A DNA stretch of 64,000 bases from JASBZA01 sp964392065. Lineage in GTDB: Bacteria > Bacillota > Clostridia > Saccharofermentanales > Fastidiosipilaceae. The stretch's first letter is position 1; every line of letters starts with the position of its first letter. Under the pieces are notes generated by a model. It was not told where the DNA came from and did no database searches. It was given only the letters and a program-made list of their open reading frames with translations. Of this stretch, positions 38,234 to 46,182 are shown in pieces. Position numbers and translations under genes: made by a program. The stretch spans positions 50,373 through 114,372 of the forward strand of contig CAYMOG010000003.1 in NCBI GenBank assembly GCA_964392065.1, in the 5' to 3' direction.

Positions 38234-38587
38234 TTATAGAGCAGCTTTAGCCGCTTCCACGATATTAGCAAAACCTGCAGGATCGTTCACTGCGATATCA
38301 GCTAAAACTTTACGATCGAGCTGAATACCTGCTAACTTTAAGCCATTGATAAAACGGCTATAGGAAACGCCATTCATACGACAAGCCGCATTAATTCTCG
38401 TAATCCATAGACGGCGGAAGTCACGCTTCTTACGCTTACGGTCTCTATAAGCATAGCTAAGAGACTTCATAACTTGCTGATTTGCCACCTTAAATTGAAT
38501 ACTCTTGTTACCGTAATAACCTTTGGCCATTTTAACGATTTTCTTGTGTCTTGCACGGGCAGTTACACCTGATTTTACTCTTGACAT
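38234..38587 (-). CDS. rplT: 50S ribosomal protein L20
   Basis: A 117-aa L20, standard length, beginning MSRVKSGVTARARHKKIVK with the basic N-terminal arm and the conserved RRLWITRINAA. It binds 23S rRNA early in 50S assembly and in Firmicutes represses its own operon by binding the infC leader. It is the third gene of infC-rpmI-rplT, 18 nt after rpmI, with a strong terminator downstream. Confidence 0.98.
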   Translation of the reverse strand: MSRVKSGVTARARHKKIVKMAKGYYGNKSIQFKVANQQVMKSLSYAYRDRKRKKRDFRRLWITRINAACRMNGVSYSRFINGLKLAGIQLDRKVLADIAVNDPAGFANIVEAAKAAL

Positions 38588-38605
38588 ATCACTTCACCTC
38601 CAAAA

Positions 38606-38806
38606 TTACTTAGCGTAAGGAATTGCTCTTAGAATACGCTTCTCATCCGCCTTATTGGCCACCGTAGTTCCACGTAAATTTCTCTTTTGCTTCGTACTCT
38701 TACAGGTTGCTTTATGTTTCTTAGCGCCTCTGCTACGTACTGGCTTACCAGAACCTGATAAGCGGAAGCGTTTGCTTGATGCAGAGTGTGTTTTCTGTTT
38801 TGGCAT
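38606..38806 (-). CDS. rpmI: 50S ribosomal protein L35
   Basis: A 66-aa L35: MPKQKTHSASSKRFRLSGSG start, then a basic body ending RILRAIPYAK. Normal length. RBS AGGAGG precedes the ATG. It is the middle gene of the infC operon. Confidence 0.97.
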   Translation of the reverse strand: MPKQKTHSASSKRFRLSGSGKPVRSRGAKKHKATCKSTKQKRNLRGTTVANKADEKRILRAIPYAK

Positions 38807-38857
38807 AATAATTCCTCCTCATTTTCCCTAAATACTATTTCTGCCTAGTTCTTGTTA

Positions 38858-39382
38858 TTAATTGTTTACCGGCTCTAGGTACATAACCATGTTGCGGCCT
38901 TCCATCCGTGGGTTCCTGTCCACTTCAGCAATATCGGCCAAAGCCTCAGCGAAACGTTCCATCACTTCATATCCTTGATTCGTGTGTGCCATTTCTCGTC
39001 CGCGAAAACGAATATTCACTTTTACGCGATTTCCATCTTCCACAAACTTTCTCGCATGACGAACCTTGGTATCAAAATCGTGTACATCCGTAGTAATCTT
39101 AAGACCTACTTCCTTAACTTCGATTTTCTTCTGAGCTTTCTTAGCCTGTTTCTCACGCTTAGATTGCTCATACTGGTATTTTCCGTAATCCATAATTTTC
39201 GCAATGGGGCTCTCTGGATTTGGATTAACTAGAACTAAATCTAGATTTGCACTCTGGGCCATACTCATGGCCTGTTCAGTGGATATAACACCTACCATTG
39301 TGCCTTCTTCATCTATCAAGCGCACACTAGGTAACTTAATATCATAATTGATTAACGTTCCTTGATTCTTTTTCTTAGCTAT
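38858..39382 (-). CDS. infC: Translation initiation factor IF-3 (AUA start codon)
   Basis: A 174-aa IF-3, which prevents 70S association and checks the initiator codon. The N-domain runs to about residue 80, then a lysine-rich linker and the C-domain with VKVNIRFRGREMAHTNQG. The reading frame up to AKKKNQGTLINYDIKLPS is typical IF-3 but has no ATG, GTG or TTG at its head. Instead an AUA codon at 39382-39380 follows TAGGAGG with an 8-nt spacer. IF-3 genes often use rare starts (AUU in E. coli and B. subtilis) for feedback control, so AUA is credible. A start at the GTG at 39325 would remove 19 conserved residues. First gene of infC-rpmI-rplT. Confidence 0.93.
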   Translation of the reverse strand: MAKKKNQGTLINYDIKLPSVRLIDEEGTMVGVISTEQAMSMAQSANLDLVLVNPNPESPIAKIMDYGKYQYEQSKREKQAKKAQKKIEVKEVGLKITTDVHDFDTKVRHARKFVEDGNRVKVNIRFRGREMAHTNQGYEVMERFAEALADIAEVDRNPRMEGRNMVMYLEPVNN

Positions 39383-39525
39383 GGTTCCTACCTCCTAAGT
39401 AATTAATAACAAAAAAATAACGGACCTAGAGAAATCCGTCAGTAAAAAAGACATCTTATGTCGTTTCTATACTATCTACCTCGTCGCTTGCGCTACAGGT
39501 GAGAACGGAGTTCTACTTAATTACT
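39383..39525 (-). ncRNA. infC operon leader, probably L20-type, with attenuator
   Basis: A 140-nt untranslated leader. It ends in a hairpin TGACGGA...TCCGTTA (39420-39439 core) followed on the minus strand by a U-rich run at 39412-39418, about 30 nt before the infC start, which fits an attenuator. The operon and position match the L20-bound leaders of Firmicutes, but I have not matched the pseudoknot. A weak promoter, TTGCAA (39554-39559), 17 nt, GAAAAT (39531-39536), lies upstream on the minus strand. Confidence 0.65.
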
Positions 39526-39570
39526 AAGATATTTTCTCATAGATCCTAATAAATTGCAATACCCCAAGAA

Positions 39571-41013
39571 TTATTTTCGCTTCCAAGTTTTCGGCGAAAG
39601 CATTACGAGAATTGGCCAGATTTCTAAACGTCCAGCTAGCATTAAGAAAACCATGACAAGTTTAGAAAGAATAGACATATGTGCGAAATTTTGAGTAGGA
39701 CCTACAACATCGAAACCCGGACCTATATTGTTTATGGCTGCAACCGCTGCCGAAAATGCTGCTACGAAATTCGGCAAATCCAAGAGTAGAAGTAAAACAG
39801 ATAGAGAGATAATCATAATATAAATGGAAAAATAGTTAAGTACGCTCAATCTAAGCTTCTCCCCCACAGCTTCCTTATTAAACCGTAAACTTAATACGCG
39901 TCTGGGACTAGAACTTTTACGAAATTCTAATATTGCAGATTTAATTAAAATAATCACTCTAGAAATTTTCAAACCACCTGCCGTTGAACCAGCCATACCT
40001 CCAAAAAACATAAGTAGTAGCAATATACCTTTGGCCAAAGAAGTCCATTCATTGAAATCCACAACCGTATAGGCTGTAGTAGAAATTACAGAACTAACAG
40101 TAAAGAAAGAATGTCTTAGCGTAATCGTCTCGTGTATACGGCTTAAATAACTATGAAGAAAAATAACCGCAGTCGCAATAACAATAGTTAATAAAAAAAC
40201 TCTCAACTCTTCATCTTCGAGAAATTTTTTCACTTGTTTCAAGAGGAGGAGATAAAACAATTGGAAATTAATGGCAAATAAGATCATGAATATTGCAAGT
40301 ACCAGCTCAATAGATAGAGAGTCATAGTGGGCAATAGAATTATTTCGCACATTAAATCCACCTGTACCAGCGGTTCCTAAACTAATACAAATCGCTTCGA
40401 AAACTGGCATTCCTAAAATCAGAAGAATTAGGAATAGAGCAATCGTAAAGCTAATATAGAACATGTATAAAATCTTAGCGGTGTCTGAGAGCTTTGCTAC
40501 AATCTTCTTGAAATTCGGACCGGGCATTTCCGCTTTGGCCATATGAATAGCGCCAGCTTCTCTTGGAAACAGAGCTATAGCAAAAATAAGCACACCCATT
40601 CCACCTAAAAAAGTAGACAGTGACCGCCAGAAGATTATAGACCTATATAACCCATCAGTATTAGGATGTACGGTGGCACCTGTCGTTGTGAAACCTGACA
40701 CCATTTCAAAAAAAGCGTCTAGAAAATAAGGGTACTCACCTGAAAGGCGCAAAGGAATAGCCCCTACAATGGAGATTAAGACCCAGGCTAGAGAAACCGT
40801 AAGCATACCGTCTACAGTATATAACCGCTCCTCGTTATGTTTAAAACGCGCTAAATAACTCCCTAGCATAAAGGCAGCTACCGCTGTGCCTAAATATGCT
40901 AAAGGCATATGGGAATCTTCTTGATAGATAAGTGCTACTATGAAGGGAAATATTAGAAATATACCCTCTATTTGTAATAGTTTACCTAATGTATAAATCA
41001 CTATCTTCTTCAT
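39571..41013 (-). CDS. trkH: TrkH-family potassium transporter, membrane subunit (system 2)
   Basis: A 480-aa TrkH. Unlike system 1 it starts directly in a membrane helix (MKKIVIYTLGKLLQIEG) and shows the four pore repeats, with filter-like motifs SGFTTTGATV near residue 110, GTAGTGGFN near 216, STTAYTVVDF near 310 and NNIGPGFDVVG near 430. It would import K+ driven by the membrane potential or by Na+/H+. The start codon is 3 nt after the trkA stop, so the two are co-translated. The C-terminus meets the infC leader region. Confidence 0.93.
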   Translation of the reverse strand: MKKIVIYTLGKLLQIEGIFLIFPFIVALIYQEDSHMPLAYLGTAVAAFMLGSYLARFKHNEERLYTVDGMLTVSLAWVLISIVGAIPLRLSGEYPYFLDAFFEMVSGFTTTGATVHPNTDGLYRSIIFWRSLSTFLGGMGVLIFAIALFPREAGAIHMAKAEMPGPNFKKIVAKLSDTAKILYMFYISFTIALFLILLILGMPVFEAICISLGTAGTGGFNVRNNSIAHYDSLSIELVLAIFMILFAINFQLFYLLLLKQVKKFLEDEELRVFLLTIVIATAVIFLHSYLSRIHETITLRHSFFTVSSVISTTAYTVVDFNEWTSLAKGILLLLMFFGGMAGSTAGGLKISRVIILIKSAILEFRKSSSPRRVLSLRFNKEAVGEKLRLSVLNYFSIYIMIISLSVLLLLLDLPNFVAAFSAAVAAINNIGPGFDVVGPTQNFAHMSILSKLVMVFLMLAGRLEIWPILVMLSPKTWKRK

Positions 41014-41016
41014 AGA

Positions 41017-42378
41017 TTAGTCTGCCTTAATATCTGTTGCATTGACAATATGCAGTCCTTTATTTACCACAATGATTCTATCTCCAGGAAGAATCCTATC
41101 GAAACCTCCAGGTATAATAATTTCTTGACCTCTTATGATAAGCGCAATAAGCGTATCCTCCTGTAATAACAGATCCTTCAGTTCAATATTGCACACTCCA
41201 GCATTTCCTGTCATTTGGAATTGTATTGCTTCTACTTCACCCCTACCTATACGATAGACAGCTTCTAGATTAGAACCACGATTTTGTGTGAGCGAACGTA
41301 TAACGTGAATAATGTCATTCGCTGCACTCTCATGGGGTGTCACAATAGTTTGCAAAGTCGATTCACCAATAACATCTAGTAACCTAAGTCGATTTACTTT
41401 TGTAATATTCCTAGGTACTCCCATAGTGTGTGAAAACATAGATATAAGAATATTTTCTTCATCCACTCCCGTAAGAGAAATTACAGAATCATAGTGTCGG
41501 ATGCCTTCTTCTTCTAATATATCTTGGTCGGTACCATCTCCCCAAATAACATCGATAGAGGGGAACTCTTGGCTTAACATTTCACAGATTTTCTCATCGG
41601 CTTCAATAACTTTTATATCTAATTGTCTTCTCATATTCCCTAAGAAATGCAATAAGTAATAGGTAATTCTACCTCCACCAACAATTAGTAGTGATTTTAA
41701 CGTATCATGGGTACTCGAAAATAGTGTATAGACGCGATCCAACTTATTAAGCGTACCAATGATAAATAATCTATCACCAGATTGAATCCTAGTAGTACCT
41801 GTAGGAATAATGACTTCTTCTTCTCGAATTATTGTACAGATAAGGGTTTCAGGACACTCTTGTCTATAACGTATTAAATTTTCACCTACTAATAAGTGTT
41901 CTTCCGGCACTTCAATTTGTACCATATTGACACGTCTATTCGCAAAGGGTTCAACAGACAAAGCAGTAGGAAAATGTACTAATCGGGAAATCTCCTCTGC
42001 TACGAGCCGCTCTGGATTTAGAAGCATGGAGACTTTTAACATCTGTTTGAGGTCTTCCAAATGAAAAGCATATTCTTGCCCTCGAACTCTAGCTATCGTA
42101 AAAAAAGCTCCCAATTCCTGGGCAATGATACAAGCGAGAAGATTCATCTCATCATTTGCCGTTACCGCTATGAAGACATGGTCTTCACCACGATTGGCTT
42201 CCTTCTGCACTTCAAAAGAACTCCCATTCCCGAGAACACCTAATACATCGTAATTTTGTGTGATTTTCTCTAGAGCTTCTTCATCATGATCGATTACACA
42301 AATATCATAGTTTTCTGTGCCCAAAGTCTCACAAATATTACTGCCGATTTTACCAGCACCCATAATAATAACTTGCAT
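41017..42378 (-). CDS. trkA: Trk system potassium uptake protein TrkA (two RCK modules)
   Basis: A 453-aa full-length TrkA with two tandem RCK modules. Module 1 has a canonical GAGKIGSN loop at residues 7-14 and a TrkA-C domain to about 215. Module 2 begins SLLIVGGGRITYYL near 228 and ends with a second TrkA-C domain. It gates TrkH in response to nucleotides such as NAD(H) or ATP/ADP. It is divergent from mutY, with 47 nt between start codons that must hold both promoters. The RBS is AAGAG, spacer 8. Confidence 0.94.
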   Translation of the reverse strand: MQVIIMGAGKIGSNICETLGTENYDICVIDHDEEALEKITQNYDVLGVLGNGSSFEVQKEANRGEDHVFIAVTANDEMNLLACIIAQELGAFFTIARVRGQEYAFHLEDLKQMLKVSMLLNPERLVAEEISRLVHFPTALSVEPFANRRVNMVQIEVPEEHLLVGENLIRYRQECPETLICTIIREEEVIIPTGTTRIQSGDRLFIIGTLNKLDRVYTLFSSTHDTLKSLLIVGGGRITYYLLHFLGNMRRQLDIKVIEADEKICEMLSQEFPSIDVIWGDGTDQDILEEEGIRHYDSVISLTGVDEENILISMFSHTMGVPRNITKVNRLRLLDVIGESTLQTIVTPHESAANDIIHVIRSLTQNRGSNLEAVYRIGRGEVEAIQFQMTGNAGVCNIELKDLLLQEDTLIALIIRGQEIIIPGGFDRILPGDRIIVVNKGLHIVNATDIKAD

Positions 42379-42425
42379 ATGTTAATCTCTTTCCTAAAGC
42401 CTCTTCTTTCTTTACAATATAGCAT

Positions 42426-43532
42426 ATGAATAAAGACATGAGACAAATTAAAAATGCACTTTTCCAATGGTATGAAAATAATCGAAGGGTTTTACCATGG
42501 CGAGAGAACCGCACGGCTTATCGCGTATGGATTTCTGAGATTATGCTGCAACAAACGCAAGTAAATACTGTAATTGATTATTTTAATCGTTGGATCGAGC
42601 TTTGGCCAACGGTTGAGACGCTTGCTGCCGCATCAGAAAATGAAGTTCTCAAGGCCTGGGAAGGCTTAGGCTATTATTCTCGGGCAAGAAATATTCTTAA
42701 AACAGCACAATACCTAGATGCCCATGAAGACATTGATTTCTCCCAAGGTTTCTCCGTTATTAGGCAACTGCCTGGCATTGGTGACTATACGGCTGCGGCC
42801 ATTTCGAGTTTCGTTAACGAAGAACAAGTTGCCGCAGTGGACGCCAACGTCTTACGCGTTATTAGTAGACTTTTTCTCTTCCCCTGGACTTCGGGAGAGC
42901 CGAAATCCCATAGAGCTTGCAAGCTATTTCTTGAAGAGGCTATGAGTATGCTTTCACAAGAAGAAAACTTCCATCCAGGTAAATGGAACGAAGCGCTAAT
43001 TGAACTAGGTGCACTTGTTTGCCAAGCTAGAAGAGCCCATTGCGACGCCTGCCCACTACAAGCCTACTGCCAAGCTTATAATACAGATACCATATATGAA
43101 TACCCTAAACCCAAAACTAAGACCAAACGTAAGGAAGAATTCTATACGGTCCTAATTCTCTACGATGTAGAGTCTAAAACTTTTGCCGTAGAAAAAAGAG
43201 AGAGCCAAGGACTATTGGCCAATCTCTGGCAGTTTCCGCTTTTAGACGGTCATCGCAGTAAAGAAGAGCTCTATAATTTACTAGAAGATGAATTTGCAAT
43301 TCTAAGCATACAAGCTTTCGACAAGATTAAACATATTTTTTCTCACTTAATTTGGCAATTAACTCCATACATTGTGGTCACAAGAAATAAAGGTGAAGGC
43401 CTAGAGCTAAAGGAAAGTATGTACCCATGGAAGTGGTTAAATCCAGACCAAGTTATGGATCTTCCCTTCTCATCTAGTCTCACAGAACTACGTAATCGCG
43501 TGCTAAGAGATGGCATATATTTAGAGTGGTAA
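42426..43532 (+). CDS. mutY: Adenine DNA glycosylase
   Basis: A 368-aa MutY, which removes adenine mispaired with 8-oxoguanine. The HhH-GPD domain includes the catalytic Glu region WISEIMLQQTQV (about 36-47), the hairpin LPGIGDYTAAAI near 116 and the catalytic Asp in VDANVLRV near 139. The [4Fe-4S] cluster cysteines are in CQARRAHCDACPLQAYC (C-x6-C-x2-C-x5-C). The C-terminal NUDIX-like domain that reads 8-oxoG spans about 235-360. No Shine-Dalgarno is visible before the ATG, while TACAAT lies 8-13 nt upstream, so the transcript may be nearly leaderless. Its 3' end overlaps the convergent ygjP-like gene by 12 nt. Confidence 0.95.
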   Translation: MNKDMRQIKNALFQWYENNRRVLPWRENRTAYRVWISEIMLQQTQVNTVIDYFNRWIELWPTVETLAAASENEVLKAWEGLGYYSRARNILKTAQYLDAHEDIDFSQGFSVIRQLPGIGDYTAAAISSFVNEEQVAAVDANVLRVISRLFLFPWTSGEPKSHRACKLFLEEAMSMLSQEENFHPGKWNEALIELGALVCQARRAHCDACPLQAYCQAYNTDTIYEYPKPKTKTKRKEEFYTVLILYDVESKTFAVEKRESQGLLANLWQFPLLDGHRSKEELYNLLEDEFAILSIQAFDKIKHIFSHLIWQLTPYIVVTRNKGEGLELKESMYPWKWLNPDQVMDLPFSSSLTELRNRVLRDGIYLEW

Positions 43533-44096
43533 TCGATAATTTTTCAATTGCTTTTCCTTCTCTTTTGCGCCAGGACACAAATCTTCTAGCGCAAGCCAGA
43601 AGGCTACTTGATGATGGGGATGTTCTAGGTGACATAACTCATGTAGATAAATATATTCTCTAAGCTCTTTAGTTAAAAAACTTATATATACATTTAATGA
43701 AATAGTTCCTAAACTAGAACAAGAACCCCAGCGAGTCTTCTGCTTACGAACTTGAATATTACTGGGCTTTTTCTTGAAACTAGACGGAATGCTCTTCTCA
43801 TAAAAGGCTTGTGCTTCTGCCCGCAAAATATCGCGTCTTATAATTTCTTCTTCCTTAGAGAGTTCAGGCAAGAGGATTGCCTGCCTTAGTTTCTTATTAT
43901 GTTTTATGATCCACTGTTTCTTAGTGTCTAGAAAAGCATAAAGCCTTTCTATTGCAACGTATCGTGGCATAAATACTTGTAAACGATTGGCCTCAGACAA
44001 AGTAATTTTCAACTGTTTACGCTTCTGATGAAAGATCGATAGCTCGAATTGTTCACCTTCGATCTCATAGTAAGTTTTCTTTTTCATAGATTTCAA
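43521..44096 (-). CDS. YgjP-type (DUF45) zinc metallopeptidase
   Basis: A 191-aa member of the YgjP/M48-like family. The metal motif is HELCHLEHPHH, and it is preceded by the family signature RKQKTRWGSCSSLGTISLN. The N-terminal half is a basic beta-rich region. The likely start is TTG at 44096, which has GGAAGG 6 nt upstream; the ATG three codons later would be 15 nt away from it. The gene overlaps the end of the glycosyltransferase gene by 32 nt, so the pair is translationally coupled. The physiological substrate of this family is unknown. Confidence 0.85.
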   Translation of the reverse strand: MKSMKKKTYYEIEGEQFELSIFHQKRKQLKITLSEANRLQVFMPRYVAIERLYAFLDTKKQWIIKHNKKLRQAILLPELSKEEEIIRRDILRAEAQAFYEKSIPSSFKKKPSNIQVRKQKTRWGSCSSLGTISLNVYISFLTKELREYIYLHELCHLEHPHHQVAFWLALEDLCPGAKEKEKQLKNYRLPL

Positions 44097-45063
44097 TCAG
44101 AGCCTTCCCAATGGCTTCAATACTTCTTGATTCAGCAATTTTACGAGCACTCTCCCGCAAATCTGGTGCACGGCCACTTAGAATATCTTCTGTATACACT
44201 CTAGCTTCTTGAACTGTCTCCGATTTAAATGCCGCGACGCCATTTTCTATCCAAGCATCATAAACAGGTATATCTCTCAAAACCGTAGGAATACCACAGG
44301 CCAAAGCTTCAAGCACCACAATACCTTCTGTTTCTTCTCGGCTAAGAAACAAAAAGCAATCCGCTCCACAATAAGCATTTCTCAGATCCTCAGCACTTAC
44401 AAAACCTGGGAAATGACAATTTGGCGGGTGGTTATCTATGGCTCGGCTTATCTCCTTGGGCACCAGTTTAAGATTAGTTTCTCCAAACCAAATAAATGTA
44501 TACTCAGGCATTTCCCTAGCGATATCCAAGAAATCTGTAATGCCTTTTCGGGCAATAAAGTGACCAACCGAAATGACGACTTTCTCATCAGGAGCCAAAT
44601 GAAACTTCTCGCGAAATGCTTGTCTATACGAATCTTTGTAAGAAAAAAATGCACAGTCTATACCATTTGACAAAGCATAAATAGGGCGTTTCAAATTATA
44701 GGTGTCTAACAAGGCTTTGGAATAAACACTAGGCGTTAGGATAATATCTCCCATAGCATAACAACGTGAAATCCAAAATTTAAATAGTGGGGAAAACACA
44801 TTCGAACCGTGAAAGGAGTTACGGAAATCCTCCATTGTAGAATGCCCATAATACACAATCTTTTTCTTCTTAATTTTAGCTCTTAGCGCTGCGAAAAAAG
44901 AATCGGGAAACACGGTATTCAAATGGATTATAGAAAAAGGCTCTTGCCATGACGTAGCAAGAGGCATATTCTGGGACTTAAGCGCTTGTTCTTGATGCTT
45001 AATAGCAATCCCTACGCCACTTTTCTTAACGGTCTCGTATCCGCCTTTATAAATAAATATCAT
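44065..45063 (-). CDS. GT4 glycosyltransferase, possibly diglucosyl-diacylglycerol synthase-like
   Basis: A 332-aa GT-B glycosyltransferase of family GT4. The N-terminus YETVKKSGVGIAIKHQEQAL has the acceptor-side SG-G-A-KHQ pattern found in bacterial glucolipid synthases. The donor domain has VISVGHFIARKGI near 172 and the EX7E motif EETEGIVVLE near 263. No membrane helix is present; such enzymes bind the membrane peripherally. Glycolipid synthesis is inferred from this pattern and from a lipid kinase just upstream of the tRNA-Leu gene; other hexosyl acceptors are possible. The RBS is AAAGGAGAGGAG and a perfect TATAAT lies at 45088-45093 (minus). Confidence 0.72.
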   Translation of the reverse strand: MIFIYKGGYETVKKSGVGIAIKHQEQALKSQNMPLATSWQEPFSIIHLNTVFPDSFFAALRAKIKKKKIVYYGHSTMEDFRNSFHGSNVFSPLFKFWISRCYAMGDIILTPSVYSKALLDTYNLKRPIYALSNGIDCAFFSYKDSYRQAFREKFHLAPDEKVVISVGHFIARKGITDFLDIAREMPEYTFIWFGETNLKLVPKEISRAIDNHPPNCHFPGFVSAEDLRNAYCGADCFLFLSREETEGIVVLEALACGIPTVLRDIPVYDAWIENGVAAFKSETVQEARVYTEDILSGRAPDLRESARKIAESRSIEAIGKALIEIYEKENLL

Positions 45064-45087
45064 GACGCTCTCCTCTCCTTTGCATTC

Positions 45088-45093
45088 ATTATA
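45088..45093 (-). promoter_or_regulatory. -10 box of the glycosyltransferase operon
   Basis: Perfect TATAAT on the minus strand, 25 nt before the ATG. No convincing -35 hexamer at 16-18 nt. Confidence 0.5.
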
Positions 45094-45117
45094 CAGTAAA
45101 ATTATCTATTTACTATC

Positions 45118-45146
45118 TAGACAAGATCCGAAAACTATGTTAACTT
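45118..45146 (+). promoter_or_regulatory. Promoter of tRNA-Leu (CAA)
   Basis: TAGACA (45118-45123), 17-nt spacer, TAACTT (45141-45146), ending 16 nt before the tRNA gene. The -35 is good and the -10 weak. Confidence 0.5.
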
Positions 45147-45162
45147 TTACATCGTAAGTTTT

Positions 45163-45246
45163 GCCGGCGTGTCGGAATGGCAGACGAGCGCGACTCAAAA
45201 TCGTGTACCGCGAGGTGTGAGGGTTCAAGTCCCTCCGCCGGCACCA
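45163..45246 (+). tRNA. tRNA-Leu (CAA)
   Basis: An 84-nt class II tRNA with encoded CCA. Acceptor GCCGGCG pairs with CGCCGGC. The anticodon loop is CTCAAAA (anticodon CAA), with a long variable arm and T-loop TTCAAGT. Confidence 0.95.
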
Positions 45247-45248
45247 TT

Positions 45249-45285
45249 AAAATCCTGAAGTTCTTAGACTTTAGGATTTTTTATT
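45249..45285. terminator. Bidirectional terminator between tRNA-Leu and the lipid kinase gene
   Basis: A 12-bp stem (45249-45260 and 45269-45280, one G-U) with T-rich flank on the plus strand and A-rich on the other side. It ends one base before the lipid kinase stop codon, so it can serve both genes. Confidence 0.8.
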
Positions 45286-46182
45286 TTATCGATATAAGTG
45301 CCAAGCCTGGGGCAAAACACGAATATCTAAACTTTTGTGATTCCCTCCAAACTCACCATCCAAGGTCAATGCCATGTCACTTTCAAAAACGAACTTAACG
45401 GACTTAACTTTCTTATAAATAAACAGCTCATGGGAGAAATCTTGTTGCATCAGAGCATTGAGAACAAAACTCAAGTCGCTTACTTTGGCCGGATAACGTA
45501 CGGCTATAAGTTCAAAATATCCATCATTTAAACGAACGGTACTTGGATCTAATTTCACAATTCCACCCATCTGTACAGAGTTCAGCACAGCTGAAAAAAG
45601 CAAATTTTCTTCTAAAATTTCATCCTCTAAAATTATTTTCGTTGGAATCTTTGTAATTTGATTCATATTCTTAATAGCATTCGCGACATACGCCAATCGC
45701 CCCATTGTTTGTTTCAACTCAGAAGGCGTACCATATGAGCTATCCGTAAAGGCTCCGAAACTCGCAACATAAACGAAGTATTTTTCCTCGTTTACAAGTC
45801 CTAAATCCAGTTCCCTGCGGGTGCCGAACCTACCCACACGCACAATTTCTGCCATAGTATCCGGATAGTCAAAATTTACCGCAAAATCACAGGTGGTCCC
45901 TGTAGGTAAATACGCCAACTTACTCTCCACTTTTCCACCTAGGACACCATTAACCAATTCATTAAGAGATCCATCTCCTCCACTAATCATAATCCTATCG
46001 AACTTATGACCTTCTTCTGCTACAATCTCTTCCATATCTCCAGCACGCTGAGTAAAACGCACGGTTACAGGGGATCCATCAAATGCAAGTTCTGGAATAA
46101 TAACATCTAACATGTGAACCGCCTTCCCCTGGCCCGCCTGAGGATTAACAATAAATAAGATTTTCTCTCTATTGGTTTCCAT
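45286..46182 (-). CDS. Diacylglycerol kinase-type lipid kinase (DagK/YegS family)
   Basis: A 298-aa soluble lipid kinase of the DAGK catalytic family. It has the N-terminal NPQAGQGKA (residues 13-21), the ATP-binding GGDGSLNELVNGVLGG near 63 and LPTGTTCDFA near 90, where most family members have GTANDFAR. The C-terminal domain is beta-sandwich type. It would phosphorylate diacylglycerol to phosphatidic acid for recycling into phospholipid. The ATG at 46182 overlaps the murD stop by 14 nt, with GGTGG about 7 nt upstream; an upstream extension within murD was rejected. Confidence 0.86.
   Translation of the reverse strand: METNREKILFIVNPQAGQGKAVHMLDVIIPELAFDGSPVTVRFTQRAGDMEEIVAEEGHKFDRIMISGGDGSLNELVNGVLGGKVESKLAYLPTGTTCDFAVNFDYPDTMAEIVRVGRFGTRRELDLGLVNEEKYFVYVASFGAFTDSSYGTPSELKQTMGRLAYVANAIKNMNQITKIPTKIILEDEILEENLLFSAVLNSVQMGGIVKLDPSTVRLNDGYFELIAVRYPAKVSDLSFVLNALMQQDFSHELFIYKKVKSVKFVFESDMALTLDGEFGGNHKSLDIRVLPQAWHLYR

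Noticed and set aside
44209..44670. 153-codon open frame on the plus strand
   Set aside because: Antisense to the GT4 gene, low-information composition, no RBS.
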